Assembly (NCBI GenBank): GCA_025449845.1 | Contig: JANWIP010000005.1 | Location: 124,001-188,000 of the forward strand | Direction: 5' to 3' | DNA: 64,000 nucleotides | Origin: Solirubrobacteraceae bacterium | GTDB taxonomy: Bacteria; Actinomycetota; Thermoleophilia; Solirubrobacterales; Solirubrobacteraceae | Part shown: positions 9,401 through 18,445 of the stretch, piece after piece | Layout of the letters: every line of letters begins with the position of its first letter | How positions within the stretch are numbered: the stretch's first letter is position 1 | Program-made: the position numbers and the translations under genes | The notes under the pieces: generated by a model | What the model was told of the DNA's origin: nothing | Database searches by the model: none | Seen by the model: only the letters and a program-made list of their open reading frames with translations

Positions 9401-9898
9401 ATGAATCTCGATAAGTCCATAGTCGTATGCCCGGGCTCCTATGACCCGGTTACGAACGGACACCTGGACGTGATCCGCCGCGCGGCCCAGTTGTATGACG
9501 AGGTGGTGGTGGCCGTCGTCAATCGCTCGGTGCGCAAGGAAAACACGCTGTTCGGGATCGAGGAGCGCTTGGGCTTCATCGAACGCGCCACGGCTCAGTT
9601 GCCAGGGGTGCGCGTGGCGCCCTTCAAAACGCTGGTGGTGGAGTTCGCCAGAGAGGTCGGGGCGAAGGCGATCGTGAAGGGATTGCGCGCGATCTCGGAC
9701 TTCGAGTACGAGCTTGAGATGCACCAGCTCAACAGTCGTGAGGATCCCGAGATAGAGTCTGTGTACCTGATGGCAAGCTCGCAATACAGTTTCCTGTCGT
9801 CGAGCGGCGTGAAGGAATTGGCCACTTTTGGCGGCAGAATCGAGGATCTGGTGCCCGAAGATGTGGCTGCGCGGTTGCAGGAAGAGCTGAGGCGCTGA
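9401..9898 (+). CDS. coaD: Phosphopantetheine adenylyltransferase
   Basis: This transfers AMP from ATP to 4'-phosphopantetheine, the penultimate step of coenzyme A synthesis. The nucleotidyltransferase T/HxGH signature appears as GSYDPVTNGH near residue 12, and the substrate-binding region as ISDFEYELEMHQLN and YSFLSSSGVKE. Length is 165 residues, normal for the family. It lies 6 bases after rsmD and 16 before the SepIVA-like gene, probably one operon. Confidence 0.95.
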   Translation: MNLDKSIVVCPGSYDPVTNGHLDVIRRAAQLYDEVVVAVVNRSVRKENTLFGIEERLGFIERATAQLPGVRVAPFKTLVVEFAREVGAKAIVKGLRAISDFEYELEMHQLNSREDPEIESVYLMASSQYSFLSSSGVKELATFGGRIEDLVPEDVAARLQEELRR

Positions 9899-9914
9899 CG
9901 AACCTTCAAGGGCT

Positions 9915-10379
9915 ATGGACGTCTTAGTACTGATAGACAAGCTTGATGACTTGGTGCATAACGCCAAGCCTGTTCCCCTGACCGATCAGGTGCGGGTGGA
10001 CAAGGAGGAGATCTACGACATCCTCGATCAGATGCGCGCCACGATCCCTGAGGAGATCAAGCAGGCGCGCTGGATCGTCAAGGAGCGTCAGGAGATGCTG
10101 GCGGAGGCCAAGCGCGAGGCCGAGCGCATCATCAAGGAGGCGCGCGAGCGCCAAGAGCACTTGGTGGGCGAGGAGGAGGTCACCAAGCAGGCCGAGCGTG
10201 CCGCAGAGGACATTGTGGAGGATGCACGGGCACGCGAGCGCGAGATCCGCTTGGGCGCCGAGGACTACGCCGATGAGATCCTCAACACGCTTGAGGTGAA
10301 CCTGTCGAAGTTCATCGCCGCGGTACAAAGAGGCCGCGAGCGCCTACAGGGTAAGGACGAACCCGCCGAAGTTGGCTAG
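9915..10379 (+). CDS. Coiled-coil protein, SepIVA/DivIVA-like
   Basis: A 154-residue protein rich in E, K, R and A. It starts with a short ordered head (MDVLVLIDKLDDLVHNAKPV, then an RVDKEEIYDILDQMRATIPEEI segment split here by reading) and continues as a long coiled coil from about residue 45 to 120. Head and order of segments resemble mycobacterial SepIVA (Rv2927c), an essential septation factor, which is longer at about 245 residues and also sits near the rnc/DUF177 genes. The resemblance is from memory, not an alignment. It ends the rsmD-coaD operon, 20 bases before a terminator. An ATP-synthase-b-like coiled coil of other function remains possible. Confidence 0.65.
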   Translation: MDVLVLIDKLDDLVHNAKPVPLTDQVRVDKEEIYDILDQMRATIPEEIKQARWIVKERQEMLAEAKREAERIIKEARERQEHLVGEEEVTKQAERAAEDIVEDARAREREIRLGAEDYADEILNTLEVNLSKFIAAVQRGRERLQGKDEPAEVG

Positions 10380-10399
10380 GGTTCCAAGCCTCGAAACGC

Positions 10400-10419
10400 G
10401 CGCTGAGCAGCGCTTTTTT
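10400..10419 (+). terminator. Rho-independent terminator
   Basis: A GCGCT / AGCGC five-base stem with a GAGC loop is followed directly by six T residues. It closes the recG-rsmD-coaD-SepIVA-like operon just before the acyl-CoA ligase promoter. Confidence 0.8.
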
Positions 10420-10435
10420 GGGTAGGGTCCCACCC

Positions 10436-12049
10436 ATGAAGTCAGAAGCGCTGTACAAGCTGAAGGTTGCGGGCACGCTGGCGAGCACCGGCATGTTCAA
10501 GCCCGTGCGCCCAGACAAGACGGTGCGCACACTGGGAGCGCTGCGCAAGTGGGGGCCGACCCCCGCGGCGGCCTACACGGGCTCGGCGATCCGCTATCCC
10601 GAGCGTCTGGCGCTCGTGGATGAGCGCGGGGCGCTGACGTTCCGCGAGGTCGATAAGCGCACCAACCTCATGGCCAGGGCGTTGCGCAACGCTGGAATCC
10701 GCGAGGGCGAGAGCGTGGCGATCATGTGCCGCAACCACCGCGGCTTCATCGAGGCCACAGTGGCGTGCAGCAAGCTGGGTGCGAGCGTGCTGTATCTGAA
10801 CACGGCCTTCGCGGGTCCGCAGATCACCGACGTGCTCAAGCGCGAGGCGCCGGCAGGACTGATCTACGACGAGGAGTTCTGTGGCCTGGTGCGTGAGGGT
10901 GGCGAGGGGCGCAAGCGCTTCGTGGCCTGGTGCGATCCGGGCACGGCCTGCGAGGACCCGCTGCTTGAGGATCTGATGCAGGCGCAGCGCGACGATTCGC
11001 CGCTGCAGCCGCCGCTGGAACCGGGTCGCGTGGTGATCCTGACCTCTGGCACCACGGGCACGCCGAAGGGCGCGGCGCGCAAGCAGCCGGACTCGATGGG
11101 CCCGGCCGCCTCGCTGTTCTCGAAGATTCCACTGCGCGCGCGCGAGACCACGATGATCGCCGCCCCGCTATTTCACTCCTGGGGCTTCGCGCACTTCACG
11201 ATGTCGCTGCCGCTAGCTTCGACCCTCATTCTGCGTCGCCGCTTTGACGCGGAGGACACCTTGAAGGCCGTTTCACAGCATCGCGCAACGGCGCTGGCGG
11301 TGGTGCCGGTGATGTTGCAGCGCATCCTCGATCTGCCTCCGGAGACGATCGCCGCGCATGACCTGCACGCGCTGAAGATCGTCGCGGCCTCGGGCAGCGC
11401 GCTGCCGGGCGAGTTGGCGGTGCGCGCGATGAATCTGTTGGGGGATGTGCTCTACAACCTCTACGGCTCGACCGAGGTGGCCTGGGCGACGATCGCCACG
11501 CCCGAGGACCTGCGCGCGGCGCCGGGCACGGCGGGCAAGCCACCGCTGGGCACCGTAGTGAAGCTGCTCAACGATCAGGGCCGCGAGGTGCCAAAAGGCG
11601 AGAGCGGGCGCATCTTCGTGGCGAACGAGCTGATGTTCGAGGGCTACACGGGCGGTGGGGGCAAGGAGATCGTCGAGGGCCTGATGAGCACGGGCGATGT
11701 GGGCCACTTCGACGAGGGCGGGCGCCTGTTCGTGGACGGACGCGACGACGAGATGATCGTGAGCGGCGGCGAGAACGTCTTCCCGCGCGAGGTGGAGGAT
11801 CTCTTAGCCGATCACAGTGAGATCGAAGAGGCCGCGGTTGTGGGCGTGAAGGACAGCGAGTTCGGGCAGCGCCTGAAGGCGTTCGTGGTGACCCGCAACG
11901 GCTCGCAGCTGAGCGAGGAAGCAGTCAAGGGTTACGTGAAGGAGAACCTCGCCCGCTACAAGGTCCCGCGCGAGGTGGTCTTCATGCAAGAGTTGCCGCG
12001 CAATTCGACCGGCAAGGTGCTCAAGCGCGAGCTGGTCCCGCAAGACTGA
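10436..12049 (+). CDS. Acyl-CoA ligase (AMP-forming)
   Basis: A member of the ANL superfamily that activates a carboxylic acid, probably a fatty acid, as acyl-AMP and then acyl-CoA. The P-loop TSGTTGTPKGA, the YGSTEVAWATIA motif, the hinge region DGRDDEMIVSGGENVFP and the catalytic lysine region NSTGKVLKREL are all present, so it should be active. The start is MKSEALYKLK at 10436 because a TAGGGT -10 element (10423-10428) ends 7 bases upstream; an upstream GTG at 10418 would lie in the terminator. Length is 537 residues. Exact substrate is not readable; plsX and acpP nearby fit a lipid role. Confidence 0.9.
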   Translation: MKSEALYKLKVAGTLASTGMFKPVRPDKTVRTLGALRKWGPTPAAAYTGSAIRYPERLALVDERGALTFREVDKRTNLMARALRNAGIREGESVAIMCRNHRGFIEATVACSKLGASVLYLNTAFAGPQITDVLKREAPAGLIYDEEFCGLVREGGEGRKRFVAWCDPGTACEDPLLEDLMQAQRDDSPLQPPLEPGRVVILTSGTTGTPKGAARKQPDSMGPAASLFSKIPLRARETTMIAAPLFHSWGFAHFTMSLPLASTLILRRRFDAEDTLKAVSQHRATALAVVPVMLQRILDLPPETIAAHDLHALKIVAASGSALPGELAVRAMNLLGDVLYNLYGSTEVAWATIATPEDLRAAPGTAGKPPLGTVVKLLNDQGREVPKGESGRIFVANELMFEGYTGGGGKEIVEGLMSTGDVGHFDEGGRLFVDGRDDEMIVSGGENVFPREVEDLLADHSEIEEAAVVGVKDSEFGQRLKAFVVTRNGSQLSEEAVKGYVKENLARYKVPREVVFMQELPRNSTGKVLKRELVPQD

Positions 12050-12075
12050 TTCGCAGCGTCGCTAGCCTTGTGGGC

Positions 12076-12639
12076 ATGGCTAGGACAACATCCGATTTCG
12101 ACCTCGCCGGGCTGCGCCTGGCAGCGGGGGAGGGACGGCGCCTGGATCTGTGGACGAGGATCGACCCACTGGAGTTAGGGGGCGAGTCCTATGCAGTGAG
12201 CCCGGCGGAGATCCCGGTCAGCTTCGAAGTGTCGCGCATGACGGGACACGGCTACGCCTTGCGAATACGCTTCGCGGCGACGCTTGAGGGTCCGTGCATG
12301 CGTTGCCTGAAAGACGCGCGGCGAGAGGTCGAGGTGGACGCGCGCGAGGTGGATCGCCCAACCGAAGCCGGGAGACACGCGCCTTCGGCGCGAATCCCCG
12401 TTTCGGCCAGCGGCGAGGAGCTCTCAAGTCCGTACCTGAAAGACGAGATGCTCGACCTGGCCTCGTGGGCGCGGGACGCCTTCGTGCTGGCGGTGCCGGC
12501 GCAGGTTCTGTGTCGCGCGGAGTGCCTCGGGCTGTGCCCTGAGTGCGCGGCGGATTTGAACGAGGTCGGCCCCGAGCACCGCCACGAGCAGCCGCCCGAT
12601 CCGAGGTGGGCGAAGCTGGGAGAGTTGAAGCTCGACTGA
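12076..12639 (+). CDS. DUF177 (YceD) family protein
   Basis: Conserved protein usually encoded just before rpmF, as here. The family is linked to rRNA/ribosome maturation in plants and bacteria, with no settled biochemical role. The central region GPCMRCLKDARREVEV and the C-terminal CRAECLGLCPEC are family hallmarks and resemble a metal-binding knuckle. ATG at 12076 is preferred over GTG at 12070 because TAGCCT (12063-12068) ends 7 bases before it, a leaderless arrangement. Length is 187 residues. Confidence 0.85.
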   Translation: MARTTSDFDLAGLRLAAGEGRRLDLWTRIDPLELGGESYAVSPAEIPVSFEVSRMTGHGYALRIRFAATLEGPCMRCLKDARREVEVDAREVDRPTEAGRHAPSARIPVSASGEELSSPYLKDEMLDLASWARDAFVLAVPAQVLCRAECLGLCPECAADLNEVGPEHRHEQPPDPRWAKLGELKLD

Positions 12640-12695
12640 GCCGTTTGCCGCCGAAGGCGTGATCTGAAGGCGCGGTGCGGTACCCTTCCCAGCCC

Positions 12696-12899
12696 ATGGC
12701 GGTTCCCAAGCAGAAGCAGTCACACAGCCGCACGTCCAAGCGCAGGGCGCAGCACAAGGTCTCGCCCCCGGCTCTGGGCGTGTGCCCACGCTGCCATAGC
12801 CCGCGTCGCCCGCACCGGGTGTGCCAGGTTTGCGGCACGTACGCGGGCCGCGAGATCCTGACGGGCACCGGGCCCGAGCACGATCACGACCACGCCTGA
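12696..12899 (+). CDS. rpmF: 50S ribosomal protein bL32
   Basis: A 67-residue bL32 beginning MAVPKQKQSHSRTSKRRAQ. The zinc ribbon is intact (CPRC then CQVC), and the tail is unusually rich in histidine and aspartate (ending EHDHDHA), which could add metal affinity. TACCCT at 12681-12686 lies 9 bases before the ATG. The DUF177-rpmF-plsX-acpP order is widely conserved and couples ribosome production with lipid synthesis. Confidence 0.95.
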   Translation: MAVPKQKQSHSRTSKRRAQHKVSPPALGVCPRCHSPRRPHRVCQVCGTYAGREILTGTGPEHDHDHA

Positions 12900-12905
12900 T
12901 TCGCG

Positions 12906-14039
12906 GTGACCGAGGGGTCGTCCCGCCCCGAGGAAGATCCACTGCCCGAGGAGAGAGGGGTGGTGAGAGTCGACGCACGAGACGATGACGTGGTGGTGGC
13001 GGTGGATGCCAACGGCGCCGATCTGGGTCCGGCCGAGGTAGCGGCCGGTGCGGCGCTGGCGGCGCGGCAAGGTGCGCGCGTGCTGCTCTTCGGTCCCGCC
13101 CGTGAGATGAGTGCCTCAGTTGACCTTCCTGCTGCTCTGGTGGAGGTGGTGGATGCGCCGGTATCGATTGCCAAGAGCGCCGATCCGGTACGCGCGGCCC
13201 GCAACACGCCCGAGTCCTCGATCGTGCAGGCCGCGCGAGCGGTTGCGCAAGGCAGGGCGCAGGCGCTGGTGTGCGCGGGTGGCACGGGCGCGGCTGTGGC
13301 AGCTGGGCTGTTCAACATCAAGCGCGGACGCGGCATACACCGCCCGGCCTTGGCACTGGCGCTGCCGGTGCCCGGCCATCCCGTGACGCTGCTGGACGTG
13401 GGCGCAAACGCGGAAGCGCGCAAGGAGCACCTGGTGCAGTTCGCGTTCATGGGCGCGGCGCTCGCGCAGGTGGTGCTGGGAGTGAGCAGGCCGCGCGTGG
13501 GGGTGCTGTCAAACGGGGAGGAGGCGCAGCGGGGCAGCGCGCTCGTGGTGGCCGCGCGAGCAGAGCTGCAGGAACGCGTGCGGGCAAGTGGGTGGCTTGA
13601 GCTGGTGGGCAACGTCGAGGGTGGCGACGTGACGACGGGGGTGGCCGATGTGATCGTCACCGATGGCTTTACCGGCAATGTCGCGCTCAAGCTGATGGAG
13701 GGGGTGTCGCAGACGATGCTGGGCGCGGTACGCGAGGCTGCGATGTCCTCGCCGAGGGCGAAGCTGGGCGGGCTGTTATTACGCCCCTCTTTGCGAGTTT
13801 TTCGTGATGAGATCGACCCCGAAGCCCACGGCGGCGCCTATCTGCTCGGCCTGCGCAGCCTGGGGGTGGTGCCGCATGGACGCTTCACCCGCAAAGGCTT
13901 TGCGCAGGCGATTCTGCGTGCGCACAAAGGCGCGAGCGAGGATCTCGTTGGGCGCACGTATGCCGCTCTGGAGCAGGCAGGGGCGCTGAAGCTGGCCCCT
14001 GCGTCCGTCCGGGCCAGTAGCCTGCCGCCAGACCAATGA
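12906..14039 (+). CDS. plsX: Phosphate acyltransferase PlsX
   Basis: PlsX converts acyl-ACP to acyl-phosphate, the donor for the first acylation of glycerol 3-phosphate. The core shows VAVDANGADLGP (family DAMGGD with two changes), SKSADPVRAARNTPESS, CAGGTGA and a C-terminal RFDEIDPEAHGGAYLLGL-like helix region. The GTG at 12906 gives a 377-residue protein with a 25-residue acidic N-terminal extension; an internal GTG would remove it. Six bases separate it from rpmF, and its stop overlaps acpP (ATGA). Confidence 0.9.
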   Translation: MTEGSSRPEEDPLPEERGVVRVDARDDDVVVAVDANGADLGPAEVAAGAALAARQGARVLLFGPAREMSASVDLPAALVEVVDAPVSIAKSADPVRAARNTPESSIVQAARAVAQGRAQALVCAGGTGAAVAAGLFNIKRGRGIHRPALALALPVPGHPVTLLDVGANAEARKEHLVQFAFMGAALAQVVLGVSRPRVGVLSNGEEAQRGSALVVAARAELQERVRASGWLELVGNVEGGDVTTGVADVIVTDGFTGNVALKLMEGVSQTMLGAVREAAMSSPRAKLGGLLLRPSLRVFRDEIDPEAHGGAYLLGLRSLGVVPHGRFTRKGFAQAILRAHKGASEDLVGRTYAALEQAGALKLAPASVRASSLPPDQ

Positions 14040-14308
14040 GCGACCCCGCAAAAGCCACGTCGATGACGCACGATCAGGTCTTCCACTTGATCCAGGCGCA
14101 CCTGGCCGACGAGTTGGATCTGGAGCCGAATGTGATCTCGGTGCAGACGCGTTTCCGCGAGGACCTGGAGGCCGATTCACTGGATCTGTATACGCTGGTG
14201 CAGGAGCTTGAGGACACCTATGGCGTGCGCATGAGCGATGAGCAGGCAGCGGAAATCTTGACGGTAGGGCAGGCCGTGGACTTCGTATTGGCGCATGGCG
14301 GCGGCTGA
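14036..14308 (+). CDS. acpP: Acyl carrier protein
   Basis: A 90-residue acidic four-helix protein that carries growing acyl chains on a phosphopantetheine arm. The attachment serine is in the EADSLDLYTLVQELE motif (canonical DSL). The N-terminal ten residues (MSDPAKATSM) extend beyond the usual start; an internal ATG would give the common length. It overlaps plsX by 4 bases and is followed 30 bases later by rnc, the familiar plsX-acpP-rnc-smc order. Confidence 0.93.
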   Translation: MSDPAKATSMTHDQVFHLIQAHLADELDLEPNVISVQTRFREDLEADSLDLYTLVQELEDTYGVRMSDEQAAEILTVGQAVDFVLAHGGG

Positions 14309-14338
14309 TGTGGGCTGGGGCGACCCCAGGGAGTTGCG

Positions 14339-15013
14339 ATGAAGCTCCTCAACAAGCTCCTGGGCGAGCTTCCAGACGAGTTGGCACGCCAGGTGTTCAC
14401 GCACGCCTCCTGGACGGAGCGGCGCAGCGACAGCTACGCGCGCCTGGCGTTCCTCGGGGACAGCGTGCTGGCGCTCGCGGTGACAACCCATCTGTACCCG
14501 CGCCTGGAAGCCGAGCGCTTCGGTGCGGGACGGCTGACGAAGATCCGGGCACAGGCGGTCTCGGGTCCTTCATGCCGAGCTGTGGCCGAACGCTTGCGGG
14601 TGCCCGAGCGCCTGGCGGCAGCCGCACCGGAGGGGATGGAGGCGAGCGCCGCGGCGCAAGTTGTGACCGAGCGGGTGCTTGCTTCAGTGATCGAGGCCGT
14701 GATCGGGGCCTGCTATCTGCAGGCGGGCTACGAGCGCACGGCGGAGGCCGTCGTGGAGGCATTTGCGCCGGAGATCGAGGAGGCACTGGAGAACCCCGTG
14801 GACTTCAAATCGGCGCTGCAGGAGTTGCTGGCGCAGCGCGGCGAGACGGTCATCTACGAGGTGACAGGCGAGCAAGGACCGCCGCACGAGCGCACCTTCG
14901 AGGTGGCGGCCAAGGTGGAAGGCACGGCGCTCGGCAGCGGCAGTGGCCGCAGCAAGAAGCACGCCGAGCAACAGGCCGCGCGCGAGGCCGTCGAGCGCCT
15001 GGGGGACCTCTGA
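14339..15013 (+). CDS. rnc: Ribonuclease III family protein with altered active site
   Basis: By position and sequence this is RNase III, which cuts double-stranded RNA during rRNA maturation. It has an endonuclease domain (1-145) and a C-terminal double-stranded RNA binding domain (about 153-222) with the usual GSGRSKKHAEQQAA helix. However the signature normally ERLEFLGD reads ARLAFLGD (A34, A37, D41), and the second metal-binding box normally DxxE reads SVIE (S116, E119). Thus two or three of the expected acidic metal ligands are missing. Catalysis may be reduced, or supported differently. Length is 224 residues; the smc start follows after 1 base. Confidence 0.85.
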   Translation: MKLLNKLLGELPDELARQVFTHASWTERRSDSYARLAFLGDSVLALAVTTHLYPRLEAERFGAGRLTKIRAQAVSGPSCRAVAERLRVPERLAAAAPEGMEASAAAQVVTERVLASVIEAVIGACYLQAGYERTAEAVVEAFAPEIEEALENPVDFKSALQELLAQRGETVIYEVTGEQGPPHERTFEVAAKVEGTALGSGSGRSKKHAEQQAAREAVERLGDL

Positions 15014-15014
15014 G

Positions 15015-18000
15015 ATGCGCCTGAAGGCACTGACACTGAAAGGCTTCAAGTCCTTCCCTGACCGCACGCGCCTGGACTTCGGCCCGGGAGTAAGCGTGGT
15101 GGTGGGCCCCAACGGCTCGGGCAAGTCCAATGTGACCGATGCGGTGCTGTGGGCGATGGGCGAGCAGTCGCCGCTGGCTGTGCGGGGACAGTCGATGCAG
15201 GACGTGATCTTCGGCGGCGGTCGAGGTGTGCAAGCGCGTAGCTCCGCCGAGGTTGAGATCGTGCTGGACAACTCCGACGGCACCGTCGAGTTGCCGGTCA
15301 GCGAGATATCGATCGTGCGCCGTCTCGATCGCTCGGGCGAGGGTGAATATCGCCTCAACGGCGCGCGCTGCCGCCTGGTGGATGTGATCGAGGTGCTGTC
15401 CGACACGGGTCTTGGCAAAGAGACCCACTCGGTCATCAGTCAGGGTCGCGTGGAGGCGATCGTGACGAGCAAGCCACGCGATCGGCGCCTGTTGATTGAG
15501 GAGGCAGCGGGCCTGGGCAAGCACCGCAAGCGCCGTCGTCGCGCGCAGTTGAAGCTGGAGCGCACGCAGGAGAACCTGGATCGCGCGCTGGATGTCGAGC
15601 GCGAGGCACGCACGCGCTTGCGCCCACTGAAGCGTCAAGCCGAAGCGGCGGAGCTGCACGAGCGTTTGGAGCACCAGATGCTCGAAGCGCGCTGGCAGCT
15701 GGCGCGCGAGGCGGTCCGTGCGCGGCGCCTGGAGCTGGTCCAGGCTGAGGCAGCGGCTCAGGAGGCGCGCGGGGCGAGAGCGGAGATTGAAGCGCGCCTG
15801 CAGGCAGTGGTGCAGCGTCGCGGCCAAGCCGAGCGGGCTCTGAGCGAGCGCGCCGCGCAACACGATGCACTGGCGCGCCGCGCCTACGATGCGCGCTCGA
15901 CGCGCGAGCGTCTGCAGATGCGCCATGAGCAGGCGGGCGCGACAAGTCAGACGCTGGTGGAGCGCATCGCGCGTGTGCGGCGCGAGCTCGAGAGCAGCGG
16001 CGAGAGCGTAGAGGGCGAAAGCGTGGCTCTGGGGGCGCCCGAGGGGCACCCCCAGACCTCCGATGAGGCATACAGCGAAGACCGCATCGAGGCGCTCGAG
16101 GCTGAGCTGACGGAGATCGACCTGGAGCGAGAGCGCGAAGTGGAGCGCGAGATCGAGGGTCTGGCGCAGGATCACGAGCTGGCCTCACGACAGCTGGCCG
16201 AGCTGGAGCAGAAGGTCGACGAGGCGCGGGTGGCGCGCGAGCAGGCCGACGCGGCGGCGGGAGCAGCTCGTGAGCGTCTGCGTGCGGGCGAGCGCGAGGT
16301 TGAGGCAGCCCGCCGCGAGGCCATGCGTGTGGGAGCCGAGCTGGCGGCCGTCAATCAATTTCTGCGCATTCACGCCAGCAGATCGCTTGGACGCGGTGGC
16401 GCGGAGGCTCCAAAGGCGCTGAGCGAGACGCTCCAGGTACAGGCGGGCTATGAGCTGGCGCTCGCCGCTGTGCTTGGTGGCCGATTGGACGCCGCCGTGG
16501 TCGATGGCCTGACCGAGGCGGAGGCGCTGCTGGATGGCGCGGGTCAGGATGGCGGCGCGGTGCTGCTGGCAGGCGCGCAGACTGACTCACGGGCAGACGT
16601 ACAGCCGGGCGAGCCGCCTCTGCCCGGTGCGCTGCGCCTGGCTGATTTGGTGCAGGGATCTGAACCGGCGATCGGCCTCGCCAGGCGTTTACTGGCAGAT
16701 ACCTGGGTGGTAGAGCGGCTGGAGGATCTGCCGGCAAGTTTCAAGGGCATTGCGAGCACCCGTGCGGGGCGTGTGTGGTTGGCCAAGTGGGGCGAGGTGC
16801 GCCAGATGGCTGAGGGCGGCGCTGAGCGGGTGCTGGCGCGCCGCAATGAGCAGGAGGCGCTGATCGTTGCCAGCGAGATCGCCGTGCAGGCGGAGCAGGC
16901 GGCCAAGGCAGCGACTGAAGAGTGCTTGCAAGCGACACGCACGGCCGAGCAGACACGCGAGGACGCCGATGGCGAGCTGCGTGCGGCTGAGCGCGCTCGC
17001 GTGGAGGGCTTTGAGGAGCAGCGGCGTCTGGCATGGCTGATCGAGCAGCGCCGCGTGGAGCCTGAGCAGGGCGCCTTGGCGGTGCGTCGTGCCCAGCTTG
17101 AGGGTGAGCTGGCATCCGAGCGGCGTCAGGCCGAGCGCGTGGCTCGCGAACGCGCCGAGCGTCAGCGGCGCCTGGAGAGCCTGCGTGCACAGCTTGCCGC
17201 CGATACAGCGCTGGCGCCAGTGGCAGAGCGGCTGGTGGTGGCAGTGCAGAGAATCGGCGAAGCCGTGGCCGAGCGCGTGAGTGAGCTGGAACAGGAGCTT
17301 GCGCGCGACCGCGAGGCCGGTGAGGCGATGGCCGCCGAGCTGAGGGCCTGCGCGGGCGAGGAGGCCGAGATCCAGGCGCGACTGCGCGCGCAAGGGGAGG
17401 CCGTGACAAGCGCCGAGGTTGCGGCGCAGCGTCTGCGCGATCAATTCGCCGAGGCCGAGCTTGAGTTGAGCGCGGTGGTGGAGCGACTGGGGCAGGCTCA
17501 GGATGAGGAGCCAGAGCCTCTCGGCGAGGAGGAGCAGCAGGCATTGCAGGCGCGTGTGGAGCGTCTGCAGCGCCGCCGTGAGCAGCTTGGACCCGTGAAT
17601 CCTCTGGCCCAAGAGGAGTACGCCGAGGCTTTGGAGCATGTGGAGGAGATGGAGAGTCGGCGTGCCGACTTGGAGACGGCGTTGCGCGAGCTGCGCGGGG
17701 TCATCCGCGATACCGACCGTCAGATCCACGAGACCTTCCACGCCACCTTCACCGCGGCGGCCAGCAACTTCGAAGAACTGGTGGGAGATGTCTTCCCCGG
17801 TGGCAGCGGACGGCTGCGACTGGTGCAGGAAGAGCCCACGCGCCGTGCTGTCTTGGGTGGACACGCCCCTGGCGGTGAGTCCGGTGCGGCAGAGGCAGAC
17901 ACTGAGGCCGCGGCGGAGAGCGAGGCTGAGCAGGAGGAACAAGAGGGCGATGCCTTGGAGGGCGTGGAGATCGAGATCACCCCTGCCGGCAAGTCCACCA

Positions 18001-18398
18001 AACGCCTTTCGCTGCTCTCGGGCGGCGAGAAGTCGATGACGGCGCTGGCCTTCCTCTTTGCGGTGTTCCTCGCCCGCCCTTGTCCCTTCTACATCCTGGA
18101 CGAGGTCGAGGCCGCGCTCGATGACCTGAACCTCGACCGTTTCCTGGCGCTGCTGCGCCGCTACGCGGGCCGTGCGCAGTTCATCGTTATCACCCACCAG
18201 AAGCGCACGATGGAGGCAGCCGACTGGCTTTACGGCGTATCCATGGGTGGCGACGGAGTTTCAAAGATCATTTCCCGCAGGCTGCCGCCGGCGGAGGTTG
18301 CGACGGGGGAAGCGACGATCGGCGAAGACGGCGCGGATGGCGAGATCTCCGAGGAGCCTGAGCAGATACCGCAGTCGACGGTCACCAAGGCCGCATAG
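15015..18398 (+). CDS. smc: Chromosome condensation ATPase SMC
   Basis: SMC dimers organise and help segregate the chromosome with ScpA and ScpB (not in this window). ATG at 15015 opens MRLKALTLKGFKSF, the conserved N-terminus; the frame is open upstream but overlaps rnc. Walker A GPNGSGKS is at residues 31-38. Two long E/R/A-rich coiled-coil arms flank a hinge at about residues 465-590. The ABC signature LSGGEKSM is near residue 1003 and Walker B with FYILDEVEAALDD near 1030. At 1127 residues it is a little short. An acidic E/A stretch (about 955-985) lies just before the signature. Confidence 0.95.
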   Translation: MRLKALTLKGFKSFPDRTRLDFGPGVSVVVGPNGSGKSNVTDAVLWAMGEQSPLAVRGQSMQDVIFGGGRGVQARSSAEVEIVLDNSDGTVELPVSEISIVRRLDRSGEGEYRLNGARCRLVDVIEVLSDTGLGKETHSVISQGRVEAIVTSKPRDRRLLIEEAAGLGKHRKRRRRAQLKLERTQENLDRALDVEREARTRLRPLKRQAEAAELHERLEHQMLEARWQLAREAVRARRLELVQAEAAAQEARGARAEIEARLQAVVQRRGQAERALSERAAQHDALARRAYDARSTRERLQMRHEQAGATSQTLVERIARVRRELESSGESVEGESVALGAPEGHPQTSDEAYSEDRIEALEAELTEIDLEREREVEREIEGLAQDHELASRQLAELEQKVDEARVAREQADAAAGAARERLRAGEREVEAARREAMRVGAELAAVNQFLRIHASRSLGRGGAEAPKALSETLQVQAGYELALAAVLGGRLDAAVVDGLTEAEALLDGAGQDGGAVLLAGAQTDSRADVQPGEPPLPGALRLADLVQGSEPAIGLARRLLADTWVVERLEDLPASFKGIASTRAGRVWLAKWGEVRQMAEGGAERVLARRNEQEALIVASEIAVQAEQAAKAATEECLQATRTAEQTREDADGELRAAERARVEGFEEQRRLAWLIEQRRVEPEQGALAVRRAQLEGELASERRQAERVARERAERQRRLESLRAQLAADTALAPVAERLVVAVQRIGEAVAERVSELEQELARDREAGEAMAAELRACAGEEAEIQARLRAQGEAVTSAEVAAQRLRDQFAEAELELSAVVERLGQAQDEEPEPLGEEEQQALQARVERLQRRREQLGPVNPLAQEEYAEALEHVEEMESRRADLETALRELRGVIRDTDRQIHETFHATFTAAASNFEELVGDVFPGGSGRLRLVQEEPTRRAVLGGHAPGGESGAAEADTEAAAESEAEQEEQEGDALEGVEIEITPAGKSTKRLSLLSGGEKSMTALAFLFAVFLARPCPFYILDEVEAALDDLNLDRFLALLRRYAGRAQFIVITHQKRTMEAADWLYGVSMGGDGVSKIISRRLPPAEVATGEATIGEDGADGEISEEPEQIPQSTVTKAA

Positions 18399-18445
18399 CG
18401 TCTGCTGAGATAGGCGCTCAGCTCACTGCTATCGTCGCGCGCCCT

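Noticed and set aside
16689..18197. Long 502-codon frame on the minus strand opposite smc
   Set aside because: High-GC coding sequence opens shadow frames on the other strand; the product is Q/L/H-rich without domains, while smc is clear. The same applies to long minus frames opposite ribD, ribBA, ffh, ilvD and the ALDH gene.
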